Assembly: GCF_000003195.3 (NCBI RefSeq)
Contig: NC_012875.2
Span: forward strand, 13,279,025-13,343,024
Direction of reading: 5' to 3'
Length of the DNA: 64,000 bases
Source of the DNA: Sorghum bicolor
Taxonomy: Eukaryota > Streptophyta > Magnoliopsida > Poales > Poaceae
Under the pieces are notes generated by a model. It was not told where the DNA came from, did no database searches, and worked only from the letters and a program-made list of their open reading frames with translations. How positions within the stretch are numbered: the first letter of the stretch is position 1; each line of letters opens with the position of its first letter. A program made the position numbers and the translations under genes. This document shows, piece by piece, positions 43,834-55,663 of the stretch.

Positions 43834-45351
43834 TGTTGACACTAGTTAACACCACTTAGATACTAGGTTGTCATCCCTAGCATGGCGCCAGAGTGTACAA
43901 AGGTATTTATAAATGTAAAGGCTCTTTAGAAAATAATCTATTCTATCCGCAAGCGCACAGATAAAACACCTCATTGTAGCATTTCACCAGGATAAGTATT
44001 CCAGGTATCGTTATTTATAATTTTGCTCAAGAGAACTAAGGAAGATGGAATTAAATCAAAGGGGCAAAATCTATCAAGGCATAGACTAGAGATAAGCTTG
44101 CAAGAACATGATTACTAATGAGAAACTCGTCACACAGTCACTTACTTTAGCAGGGGGTAAACCATAAAGATAATGATAATAAAGTATAAGTTCATGGGTA
44201 GATAGCACAGTGATTAGAGAATAGACTACTCCTCATATATGTAGGTGATGTCGGATTAGCTAGAGAATGGATTCTAAGTTATCTACTAACTACTAAGTCA
44301 TAATCTACTCTAGTTATCTACAGGATCATATATAGCATAAAAGACTCTTCATTCATATATAAGGAACATTGATAAAGTAAATCAGAACATCGCATGACTT
44401 ACTCCACAATACCGGTTCTGCCTGTCCTATCAACGGAGGGTGGACTATATAAGAATCAACGAAGCTGTCACTATCGCGAACTACCACACGACTCGGCCAA
44501 TAGGATACATTTGCAGATAAATAACATCTAAGCACCACGCTCACATGTGATCTATCACCTAACTCCCTCGCGACAAGAGCTAAGGGCTTTGCAAACTTAT
44601 ACATAAACTCATTATCAATTATAACTATATCAAATATAGAACTAGAGCAAACTAAGAACATAATAATTAGAGACATAATGCAATTAGAACAATAGAATTA
44701 GAGAAAGATATGAATAATACCAATCTTTATTACCGAAGATCCGAATCCAGAGCGTAGTGCTCTACTTCTCTAATTGCTATCTAATCAACCTCTAAACTTG
44801 AAGGATTAGGGAGTAGCTAATTCTAATTCTCTGTGGGAGAGAGATCTAAACCCTAACTTTGATGGCTACCTCTGAATAATGATTTCTCCTCCCTTCCTCC
44901 AGGGGCCAGGGGGTCTGGTTTTATAGTCCCCTCAAGTGAACGTGAGCCATTGGATCAAACCGACATAGATTGTATGGTTTAGATTGATCCTTTAAGTCAG
45001 TGGAGAGTTGTCCCGAGAGAGAGAGAGTCCTGATCCAACTCCTGGCCAGGGCGGGCGCCCAAGGGGGGTGGGCGGCCGCCCAGCTCCCGAGCCCGAATTG
45101 CGTCCCGTTCGTTCCCGTGGCTTCTGGATCCTTCTAGATTGAGGAAAATTACGCGGCACGTAATTATCTCGTTGTAAACATGACATGTGGGCCTTCTCTC
45201 CATATTTTCTGATAAACCCCTGCAGAAATAGATAAACACCAAAACTCGTAGAATTCTGTCAGATAAAACCCAAATTCTAGATGTTTGTTTCATATTGATC
45301 CTTTTCTATGTTTATTTGATTATTAATTTTAGTACTTAAGGACCGCCAACA
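43834..45351 (-). repeat. RT6 5' LTR
   Basis: 1518 bp. TATA box at 44919-44926; palindromes GGGCGGGCGCCC at 45049-45060 and GGGCGGCCGCCC at 45070-45081. The outer end is CCGCCAACA rather than CCGTCAACA, a single change from the 3' copy. Confidence 0.92.
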
Positions 45352-45899
45352 TCTGTCTTATAGTATATGAAACTACAAGACAAATATATAAGATTTTAGA
45401 AAAATATTAGAATCACCATGACCGATGAACATATGACAAAACAACCAAAATAAACTCTGTAGATCTTGAGCTGTTATGAAATTTTATATTTGGCAACTTT
45501 TTTATTTGAGTTCATCTTGTCATGCAAAACCGCATTTTTAATTGAAAATTTTAAATTTTGATTTTTTTAAAGAACCTCGGATGGAAAAACTCTCTAAATA
45601 AACATTGTAGATCTCAAAAAGTTATGAAATTTTATAGTTGATAACTTTTTGTTTTGAAATCATCTTGTCATGCAAAAACTACATTTAAATTTATTAAATT
45701 TGAAAATTCATTGCCGAGTGTTTTTCTTTGACACTCGGCAAAGAAGGGTCTTTGCCGAGTGTCAAAAATAAAACACTCGGCAAAGAAAATTTCAAATCAA
45801 ATTTTGAAGCCCTAAACCAATTAAAATTAAAAAGTTTTTAACTACAAAGTTGTAAAACTTCTCAGGATCTACAACATTTATTTATCATTTCTTTATTTG
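45352..45899. repeat. Tandem array, segment 4
   Basis: Just under one unit between RT6 and RT7. It has both core palindromes (near 45712-45785). The unit is complete to TTTATTTG, where RT7 starts. Confidence 0.88.
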
Positions 45900-48560
45900 T
45901 GTAACACCCCAAAATTTCTTCTTCTAAATAGTTGAATTTGATTTAGTTAAATAGTTTTTGTGAGCATTAAAATATAGGAAAATAATAATTTTTGGGAAAT
46001 TAAAATTTAACATAAGTTTAGAAATATGTGGATGCATACATGCTGCAATATATTTTTTTATGACGTGTGAATTTAAGAAAAAAAAAGAAATTTGTTCAAA
46101 ATTCAATTTATAAAAGCATTTGAAAATTGGTTCAAAAAAAGGAAAAGAAACCCTGTTCCCCTCCTCGGCCTGCTCGCCCAACCCACCCCGTGCCCCCCTT
46201 CTCCCTTCCTGGACGGTGGCCCAGCCGGCCACCCTCTCCCCCCTTCTCCTCTCTCACCCGCTGACAGGCCGGGCCCGCCTGTCATCCCTCACCTCCCCCC
46301 CAACCGCCCTTCCCTCTCTCTCTACGCACGGACGCCAAGTCCAGTGCCGCAACCGCGCCCACTCCTTCCCCCACGTTTTCCCCGCGCCTCGCACTCTTGG
46401 GACGCGCCCGAGCCATTCCCCCCCCGCTCTCGTTTCGTCACCGCCTTCGCCTCGCTCTTGCTCGTAGTGTTCGGAGAACCGCCTCCAGGATCGCCGATCC
46501 CGCCGCTCTTCAATCCCGCAAAGTGAGCCGCCTCCGCCCCTACTCTTTGCGCTACTGAGCTCGCCATCTCCCTCTCTTCCTCCCCGTGTAATTTCCGCTT
46601 GATTTGGAGCGCTCTACAGCGCTGGCCGCGAGCTTCGGCAAGGCCCATGGCTGCCGGCCGTGGCGTGCGCCGCGAGAGATTTTCCCCGACCGCGCGAAGG
46701 GTCCAGGGAAGTTCGCCTTCGCTCCCTCTTCCTTCTAGTGTTTTCGGCTTGGCGAGCCGTGGCCCGGAGCCCCTAAATCGCCCACGCCGGCGACCTCCAA
46801 CGCCGCCGGCAATGGCTGCCGCCGCAACCTTCCCCAACTCTGGCCGCCAGTTCCCTCTCTCTCCCCTCCCATCTAATCTCGCCCGTTGATCTTGAATCTG
46901 ATGACCAGGAACGACCCATACCCCTTCGTGGGTCTTTTTGTTAAAGAGACCCCCGACTTTTGGTTAATCAACCCGCAGTCCTGGGCCAGGGAAGATTTCC
47001 TAGATTTTTCTGATTTATTTTAAATCGTTTATACTCTGTTATATTTACAGAACAGCCACTGCACTATTTTGCTTATAAAATCGTCGTTTGAACTCCGATT
47101 TGACCCGTTCAAATTGCGTTAGATTCGTTTTCGTGAGATCTACATGTTAGTAATATTGGTTCATCAGTTTGAAATATTTTAATTTTGTAACCCTATTTAA
47201 TTAATTACTTCTCTATATAAAATCTTAGAAAATTAATATCTTCTCTGTTTTAGCTCCGATTCGATCCGTTCAAGTTGCGTTAGTTTCATAATTTCATAAG
47301 CTTTACGTTGGTACCATTGTTGTCTAGGTTCACCATTGTTAGGTTTCCTAGATAAATACAAGTGCGTAGATAGCCTTTGCAGTCCCGTTTAATGCGTAGA
47401 TTTCGCGTCGTAACTCCGTTTTCCGTGAATTTCCTGTTGACGTGATCGTAGCAGCGTGTAGATGATTTTGGAAAACTTTTATTAAATTTATTTACTGCTG
47501 GTGTACTGTTCTAATTGTAATCTTGTTTGCTTCGTGTATGTCTGTCTCCGATTGCTTGTGTGTTGATGTTTGGTGATCGAGATTAGACAGTGGGCATTAC
47601 TTCGGTGGTCAAGATCAGAGCCGTGGAAGCAAGTAAGATCAGCAGGACTAGCAGGAGCAATTGGATCAAGGCAAGTATAGAATTTGGGTTTTAATTCTAT
47701 GACCATGATCTTGTGACTAGATTGATATAAAGCAACAAATGATAATAATGAATTGTTAACAACTTGAGGATTTATTCGTAAGTGATAACCGGGATGAAAG
47801 TGCAACCATGAGGGCTATAGTGGCTCTGGCTTTAGTCAAGTATGAGTAACTTTTCTAGCTTGTTAGAGGTTACCCGTGTGGCACAAATGGGGGATAGCAG
47901 ACCGTGGATCCCCTGCGGGGTAGAATCACATGGACTGACTACCGAAACCAAGCGGCCCTAACTTGTTAGACGAACCTTTGAAAGACTTCATAGTGATCCC
48001 TGCCGACCTACCTTGGTAGTGGGTTACGAGGCTGATCACCTCAGGCGAAAGGGTAAATCATGACTCATGGGTAAAGATGTACAACCTCTGCAGAGTGTTA
48101 AAAACTGGTATACTAGCCGTGCTCACGGTCACGAGCGGCCTTGGGAACTCTTACATTAAGGGTGATGAATCTTGTGTTAAGAAACTCATTGATTATTGTT
48201 TAATGCTCTATATTATTTATGTCACTTTGATCATGAGATTGTGGGATCTATACAATCTAGTTGTTATACTTGCGGAGTTCGTCATGGACTCACCCTTGCT
48301 ATCTCCCCCACACCTCAGGAGAAGTTTTGGGCTTGTGATCAACTAGTCAGTTGGATCCTATAGAGTGAAGTTAACACCCAAAGTTTGGAGTCATCTTCCA
48401 TGGTTTGCTGCCTAAGGTTGTCTCTGATTTATTTAGTACGTTATATATTTTATGCATTGTCCTTTGATATTACCCCTTATTTGTAGCTATATGTGAGGTT
48501 TGTCTTCTAAAACTCACATATGGTGCATATCTGATTTTGTCCTTACAATCGGGTGTTACA
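45900..48560 (+). repeat. RT7 5' LTR
   Basis: 2661 bp. GC-rich block at about 46150-46900 with TGACAGGCCGGGCCCGCCTGT-type promoter sequence, a donor-like GTGAGC at 46523, an exon-like island 47587-47670 ending before GCAAGT, and conserved stem arms 48116-48124 and 48133-48139. Confidence 0.88.
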
Positions 48561-48563
48561 AAG

Positions 48564-48575
48564 TGGTATCAAAGC
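48564..48575 (+). other. RT7 primer binding site (initiator tRNA-Met)
   Basis: TGGTATCAAAGC, the same 12-mer as in RT4, three bases after the LTR. Confidence 0.85.
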
Positions 48576-48752
48576 AATGCTGACTGTAGGACGCAAGCCT
48601 AGTTAGAACCGGACGTTTTAGCGTGCTTCTATCTCTCCTTACTTCTTGCTTTCACCTTAACCTTGATAATTGCTAAAACTTATGCTTACCTCTGCCCTAT
48701 TCTATTATAAAACTTTGTCTCTATTCTAAATCCAACCTCCTTGTCTATTTAG

Positions 48753-49473
48753 ATGGCTCATAATGAAGAGACCTTTGGCATGAATGGACAAAAGGAAGTC
48801 GCTTCTCCACCCATAAAAGCATTCGACAAGGAGAAGCTTCTAGCCATGCAAAAGCAAGTAGTGGAAGGAATGACTCATAATGGGAACTCTCAGCAGTGCA
48901 TCTCCAGACCAGTGAAGAGACAAATAGCAGAAGCTTGGAAAAATATGAGAACCCATGGAGGTGTTGGTAGTAGTACATCAGGATACTAGGATCAATGCCA
49001 TTGCTGTAGGCATTACGGTCTTCCTTGTCTTCGGAATAGGTCATCTAAAAAGGAAGTTAAGGTAAAAACAAATTGTGTGACTAATGAGGATAAGAAGAGG
49101 AAGGCAAAATCACTAGAGCCAGCATTGGAAAGTGAACAACATTCAAATCCTAAGTTGTCACATTTAGCTTTGAACTCTGGCCATGAAAATCCAAACCTTG
49201 GAGATGAAGAAATTTCTCAAGCTAACCCCACTGCTCATGAGGTATACATAGATGGATGGACCATCACTTATAAAGAGTTTCAACCTCGAAGGATCAACCA
49301 AGTTAGGAAGAAAGCTAGCCAGCCAGAGACAAACCTTCAGAGTCCGCGAGCTGATAACACACCGAGCAACACCTCAGTGGAAAATGATATCACGAAGGAT
49401 CCATCTAAGAAAAGTGTTATCACTGCCAACAGGAAGGACACTATGTAAACTCTTGTCCACAGAGGAATCAATA
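48753..49473 (+). pseudogene. RT7 gag-like remnant with zinc knuckle
   Basis: From ATG 48753 (preceded by CTATTTAG) one frame runs to TAA at 49446-49448, broken once by TAG at 48987-48989. It includes a Cys-rich patch just after the stop (CHCCRHYGLPC) and a Lys-rich segment. In a different frame, about 49415-49473, lies a clean CCHC zinc knuckle (CYHCQQEGHYVNSC) ending in a stop, so a frameshift separates it from the upstream ORF. The knuckle identifies the region as gag-derived; the rest I do not recognise. No protease or pol follows. Confidence 0.65.
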
Positions 49474-49549
49474 GATGCATCATGAAAGTAGCCACACTGA
49501 GGTTAAGATATAGGAGTTTGTGCCCTTGTGTAATAAAAACGTTTTTAAA

Positions 49550-50519
49550 TTCATTTAGCTCATAAAAACTTCATTTTAACTCCGATTTGACCCGTTCAAA
49601 TTGCGTTAGATTCGTATTTAAATTCTCTACGTGTTAGACCCACTACTACTGCAGTTTGAAACATTTTAATTTTGTGACCCTATTTAATTAATTACTTTTC
49701 TAAAGAAAATCTTAGAAAATTCATATCATCTCCGTTTTAGCTCCGATTCGATCCGTTCAAGTTGCGTTAGTTTCATAATTTTATAAGCTTCGCGTTGGTA
49801 TCATTGTTGTCTAGGTTTACTACTGTTAGATTTCCTAGATAAATACGAGTCTTTAGATTACTTTTGATGCCCCTGCGGGGTAGAATCACATGGACTGACT
49901 ACCGAAACCAAGCGGCCCTAACTTGTTAGACGAACCTTTGAAAGACTTCATAGTGATCCCTGCCGACCTACCTTGGTAGTGGGTTACGAGGCTGATCACC
50001 TCAGGCGAAAGGGTAAATCATGACTCATGGGTAAAGATGTACAACCTCTGTAGAGTGTTAAAAACTGGTATACTAGCCGTGCTCACGGTCACGAGCGGCC
50101 TTGGGAACTCTTACATTAAGGGTGATGAATCTTGTGTTAAGAAACTCATTGATTATTGTTTAATGCTCTATATTATTTATGTCACTTTGATCATGAGATT
50201 GTGGGATCTATACAATCTAGTTGTTATACTTGCGGAGTTCGTCTTGAACTCACTCTTGCTATCTCCCCCACACCTCAGGAGAAGTTTTGGGCTTGTGATC
50301 AACCAGTCAGTTGGATCCTATAGAGTGAAGTTAACACCCGAAGTTTGGAGTTCTCTTCCGTGTTTGCTACCCAAGGTTGTTTCTAATTTATTATCTACGC
50401 TATATAACTTATGCATTGTCCTTTGATATTACCCCTTATTTGTAGCTATATGTGAGGCTTGTCTTATAAAACTCACGTATGGTGCATATCTGATTTTGTT
50501 CATAAAATCGGGTGTTACA
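49550..50519 (+). repeat. RT7 3' LTR, truncated and internally deleted
   Basis: Begins inside the LTR (equivalent to about 47070 of the 5' copy), runs to about 49865, then jumps to the equivalent of about 47905 and continues to the LTR end. Missing are the GC-rich promoter block and the exon-like island. The start is approximate. Confidence 0.75.
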
Positions 50520-53196
50520 ATCTTGTCATGCAAAACCGTGTTTTTAATTGAAAAATTTAAAATTTGATTTTTTTAAAACAACCTCGGATGGAAAAACTCT
50601 CTAAATAAACTTTGTAGATCTCAAAAAGTTATGAAACTTTTTAGTTGATAACTTTTTATTTTGAAATCATCTTGTCATGCAAAAACTACATTTGATTTTC
50701 TTAAATTTGAAAATTCTTTGCCGAGTGTTTTTCTTTGAAACTCGATAAAGACCTTCTTTGCCGAGTGTCAAAAATAAAACACTCGGCAAAGAAAATTTCA
50801 AAACGAATTTTGAAGCCCTAAACGAATTCAAATCAAAAAGTATTTAACTACAAAGTTGTATGACTTCTCAAGATCTACAACATTTATTTTAATCATTTTT
50901 TTATTTGGCAAAGTCAAAACAAATTAATTTACAAATTTTACATCCCTCTCTTATAGTATATGAAACTACAAGACAGAGATATAAGATTTTAGAAAAATAT
51001 TAGAATCACCATGTCGGATGAACATATGACAAAATAACCAAAATAAACTCTGTAGATCTTGAGATGTTATGAAATTTTGTATTTGACAACTTTTTATTTG
51101 AGTTCATCTTGTCATACAAAACCGTCTTTTTAATTGAAAATTTTAAAATTTGATTATTTTAAAACAACCTCAGCTGGAAAAACTCTCTAAATAAACTTTG
51201 TAGATCTCAAAAAGTTATGAAACTTTGTAGTTGATAACATTTTGTTTTAAAATCATCTTGTCATGCAAAAACTACATTTAAATTTCTTTGCCGAGTGTTT
51301 TTCTTTAACACTCGGCAAAGACCTTCTTTGCCGATTGTCAAAAATAAAACAATCGGTAAAGAAAATTTCAAATCGAATTTTGAAGCCCTAAACGAATTCA
51401 AATCAAAAAGTATTTAACTACAAAGTTGTATAACTTCTCAAGATCTACAACATTTATTTTGATCATTTTTTTATTTGACAAAGCCAAAACAAATTTATTT
51501 ACAAACTTTACATCTCTCTCTTATAGTATATGAAACTACAAGACAGATATATAAGATTTTAGAAAAATATTAGAATCACCATGTCGGATGAACATATGAC
51601 AAAATAACCAAAATAAACTCTGTAGATCTTGAGATGTTATGAAATTTTGTATTTGGCAACTTTTTTATTTGAGTTCATCTTGTCATACAAAACCGTCTTT
51701 TTAATTGAAAATTTTAAAATTTGATTATTTTAAAAACAACCTCGGCTGGAAAAACTCTCTAAATAAACTTTGTAGATCTCAAAAAGTTATGAAACTTTGT
51801 AGTTGATAACTTTTTGTTTTAAAATCATCTTGTCATGCAAAAACTACATTTGAATTTCTTAAATTTGAAAATTGTTTGCCGAGTGTTTTTCTTTGACACT
51901 CGGCAAAGACCTTCTTTGCCGATTGTCAAAAAAAAAACAATCGGCAAAGAAAATTTCAAATCAAATTTTGAAGCCCTAAACGAATTCAAATCAAAAAGTA
52001 TTTAACTACAAAGTTGTATAACTTGTCAAGATCTACAACATCTATTTTGATCATTTTTTTATTTGACAAAGCCAAAACAAATTTATTTACAAATTTTACA
52101 TCTCTCTCTTATAGTATATAAAACTACAAGACAGATATATAAGATTTTAGAAAAATATTAGAATCACCATGTCGGATGAACAGATGACAAAATAACCAAA
52201 ATAAACTCTGTAGATCTTGAGATGTTATGAAATTTTGTATTTGGAAACTTTTTTATTTGAGTTCATCTTGGCATGCAAAACCACGTTTCTAATTGAATAT
52301 TTAAAATTTTGATTTTTTTAAACAACGTCGGATGGAAAAACTCTCTAAATAAACTTTGTAGATCTCAAAATGTTATGAAACTTTATAGTTGATAACTTTT
52401 TGTTTTGAAATCATCTTGTCATGCAACAACTACATTTGATTTTCTTAAATTTGAAAATTCTTTGCCGAGTGTTTTTCTTTGACACTAGGCAAAGACCTTC
52501 TTTGCCGAGTATCAAAAATAAAACACTCGGCAAAGAAAATTTCAAATGGAATTTTGAAACCCTAAACAAATTCAAATCAAAAAGTATTTAACTACAAAGT
52601 TGTATAACTTCTCAAGATCTACAACATTTATTTTGATCGTTTCTTTATTTGATAAAGCCAAGACAAATTTATTTACAAATTTTACATCTCCCTTATAGTA
52701 TATGAAACTACAAGACACATATATAAGATTTTAGAAAAATATTAGAATCACCATGTCGGATGAACATATGACAAAATAACCAAAATAAACTCTGTAGAGC
52801 TTGAGATGTTATGAAATTTTGTATTTGGCAACTTTTTTATTTGAGTTCATCTTGGCATGCAAAACCGTGTTTTTAATTGGGAATTTTAAAATTTGATTTT
52901 TTTAAACAACCTCGGATGGAAAAACTCTCTAAATAAACTTTGTAGATCTCAAAATGTTATGAAACTTTGTAGTTGATAACTTTTTGTTTTGAAATCATCT
53001 TGTCATGTAAAAACTATATTTGAATTTCTTAAATTTGAAAATTCTTTGCCAAGTGTTTTTCTTCGACACTCGGCAAAGACCTTCTTTGCCGATTGTCAAA
53101 AAATAAAACAATCGGCAAAGAAAATTTCAAATCGGATAGTGAAGCTCTAAACGAATTAAAATCAAAAAGTATTTAACTACAAAGTTGTATAACTTC
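50520..53196. repeat. Tandem array, segment 5
   Basis: About 4.7 units with starts near 50909, 51479, 52067 and 52653 (periods 570-588 bp, longer than in segments 1-3). Units carry two core palindromes. In three of them (about 51320, 51916 and 53086) the second palindrome reads GCCGATTGT...ACAATCGGC instead of GCCGAGTGT...ACACTCGGC. Ends at the RT8 duplication ACTTC. Confidence 0.9.
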
Positions 53197-55648
53197 TGTA
53201 ACACCCAAAAATGTACAACTTTTTAAATAGGAGAAAAATGATTTAATTTTGTATTTTGTCCTCATGAAAATATAGGAAAAATAATATTTTTAGTCAATTA
53301 AAATCAATCATAGGGTGTTGCAACATTTTTGTGCACTCATGCTTATGCATTTTATTTATTGTGCTGACTGGTTTTATTAACCTTCAAAAATAATTCAAAG
53401 TGATTTTAAAATGAATTTGAAAATGGCTTTGAAATAAAGAAAAGAAAAGGAAAAAAAATAGGAAACCCTCACCACTCCCTGGAAAATCGGCCTGGAGGCC
53501 TGCTCCTTCTTTTCCCGCGGCCCAGCTTGCTTCGGCCCAACAGCCCAGCCGCGCGCCTTTCCCTCCCTTTCTCTCTCTGTTCGCTGACATCCCGGGCCCG
53601 CGTGTCAGCGCTTCCATCCCCTTCCTCGCGCGTCACAGAGCCGGACTCGGTGGAAATCACCGATGCAATCCCGGTTTCCACGGGATCTTCCCCTTCAACG
53701 TGGAATCGAATCCTATAAAGGCCACCGGTCACCCCACCGCACCTCGTTTTTCCACCCGAGCCGCAAAAACCAAGCCCTAGCAGTCTTCTCCTCTTGTTTT
53801 GGATCTCGCCGACGTTGGGCTCCGCCGCGGCGAGCGTCCGGCCATCTGTGCTCCACCCCGGTCCACGCAAAACGCGTTGGTAAGTGCGCAAGGAGTTTCT
53901 CTGCGTTTTGGTGTGCTCGGCTTCGTCCCGAGTGCTCGGCAGCGGGGTTTTCCCGAGCTCCGGCGAGGCCAACCATGGCGCCGCCGTGTCGGGGGCCATC
54001 TCCGGCTGGCCGGCCGCCGCTAGCGCCCCTGGAGCGCTGGGAGCCGTTAGATCGAGATCCAGCGGCCAGAAATAGAAGGTAACGGTTCGGTGTGAATCTT
54101 GCTAAAGAGTCCCTGGCAGTTTTAAATATAGAACCCGCAGTCCAAGGCACGTTTTAAGAAATACGCTTTCTCTTTATGAAAACGTAAAGTGTGCCGGGTT
54201 AATTCAAAATACGTTTTCTGATAATTGCAAGTTTGCCACTGAAACTGTTTTAGCCATAAAAAGTTCATTTTAACTCCGTTTCGACCCATTCAAATTGCGT
54301 TAGGTTCATAATCATGATCTCTACATGTTAGTAAAATTATTTACTCAGTTTGGAACTTTCTAATTTCGTGATCCTATTTAATTAATTATTTATCTATAGG
54401 AAATCTTAGAAAATTCATATCTTCTCTGTTTCAACTCCGATTTTCGTGATCTTTACGTCTGTGAGATCGTAGTGATGCGTAGAATCTTTTTATAAACTTT
54501 TAATACTGTTTTTATATGTTTGGTGTACTGTTCTAATTATAGCCTTGTTTGCTTCGTGTATGTTTTCTTCGATTGTTTGTGTGATCGATGATCGAGATTA
54601 GACAATAAGCAATTCGTGGTGAACAAGAGTGCTACAGTTATCAAGATCAAAGCCTTGGCAACAAGTAAGACCAGCAGAGCTAGCAAGATCAACAAGAGCA
54701 TTTGGATTAAGGCAAGTATAGCATTTGGATTTTATTTCTGTGACCATGATCCTGTGACTAGATTAATGTTAAGTAATAAATGATAAAAATGACTTTTTAG
54801 CCACTTGATGATTTATCTGTACGTGATCACCCGGGACAACAGTGCAACCATGAGGGCTATAATGGCACTGGCTTTAGCTTAGTATGAAGACCTTTTCTAG
54901 CTTGTTAGAGGTTACCCGAAAGGGCGGAGGGGCTGAACCGTTTTGGGTATAGTGCGAGCCCCTGTCCTTATGTGTATAGGCTGCGCGTCATTGTGCCATT
55001 TGGAAGGGGGTATCTATATCTGCGCGCAAAGGAAACCTTGCGGCCCTAACATGTTAGACGAACTTTTGAAAGGCTTCATAGTGATCTCTGCCGACCTTCC
55101 TTGGAAGTGGGTTAAGAGGCTGATCACCTCGGACGAAAGGGTAAATCATGACTCATGGGTAAAGATGTACAACCTCTGCAGAGTGTTAGAACTAGTATAC
55201 TAGCCGAGCTCACGGTCAGGAGCGGCCTTGGGGACATCTACATTAAGGGTGATGACTCTTGTGTGTTAAATATGATCATTGTTTATTGTTTAATGCTCTA
55301 CATTATTTATGTCATATTGATCATGAGATTGTGGGATCTATACAATCTAGTTGCTATACTTGTGGAGTTCGACATGGACTCACTCTTGCTATTTCCCCCA
55401 AACCTCAGGAGAAGTTTAGGCTTGTGATCAACCAGTCAGTTGGATCCTGTAGAGTGGAGTTAATACCCGAAGTTGGAGTTATCTTCCGTTGTTTGCTGCT
55501 TAAGGTTATCTCTAATTTATTAAGTACGCTATATAATTTATGCATTGTCTTTTGATATGACCCCTTATTTGTAGCTATATGTGAGATTTGCCTTTTAAAA
55601 CTCGCATATGGTGCCTATCTGGTTTTGTCATTAAAATCGGGTATTACA
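53197..55648 (+). repeat. RT8 5' LTR
   Basis: 2452 bp, TGTAACACCC...GGGTATTACA. TATA box TATAAA at 53714-53719; a strong splice-donor shape TTG/GTAAGT at 53880; exon-like island 54602-54711 ending before GCAAGT; stem arms 55203-55211 and 55220-55226. ORFs in the GC-rich part (53469-54150, both strands) recur in the 3' LTR and lack protein character. Confidence 0.9.
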
Positions 55649-55651
55649 AAG

Positions 55652-55663
55652 TGGTATCGGAGC
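55652..55663 (+). other. RT8 primer binding site (initiator tRNA-Met)
   Basis: TGGTATCGGAGC, one mismatch to TGGTATCAGAGC, three bases after the LTR. Confidence 0.85.

Larger units (their letters stand above)
35995..45351 (-). mobile_element. RT6: non-autonomous Athila-like retrotransposon
   Basis: A 9357-bp minus-strand element flanked by TCTGT (35990-35994 and 45352-45356). LTRs are 1508 and 1518 bp. In element order: 5' LTR (45351-43834), tRNA-Asp PBS (43825-43808), damaged gag-protease (about 43560-41508), a spacer with a promoter-like region, ORF2 (40611-39055), a 1.5-kb 3' non-coding region, stem-loop, polypurine tract and 3' LTR. As in RT2, no RT, RNase H or integrase is present. Gag has frame breaks and a stop, while ORF2 is intact. 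Confidence 0.92.
45900..50519 (+). mobile_element. RT7: decayed Tekay-type element without target-site duplication
   Basis: Both outer ends are present (TGTAACACCCC at 45900, GGGTGTTACA at 50519), but the flanks do not match (ATTTG left, ATCTT right). The array phase also jumps: the left flank is at the end of a unit and the right flank is inside the first half-copy. The 5' LTR is full length, the internal region is about 1 kb with a gag remnant, and the 3' LTR has lost its start and a middle segment. Recombination between two copies at different places in the array would explain this. Confidence 0.82.

Noticed and set aside
46092..46889. ORFs of 96-171 codons in a GC-rich block
   Set aside because: Equivalent promoter block of the RT7 LTR; no domain and no conservation with other LTRs.
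53469..54150. ORFs of 139-176 codons on both strands, repeated at 58526-59013
   Set aside because: Copied because they lie in the two RT8 LTRs; composition-driven frames over a TATA box and leader, not proteins.
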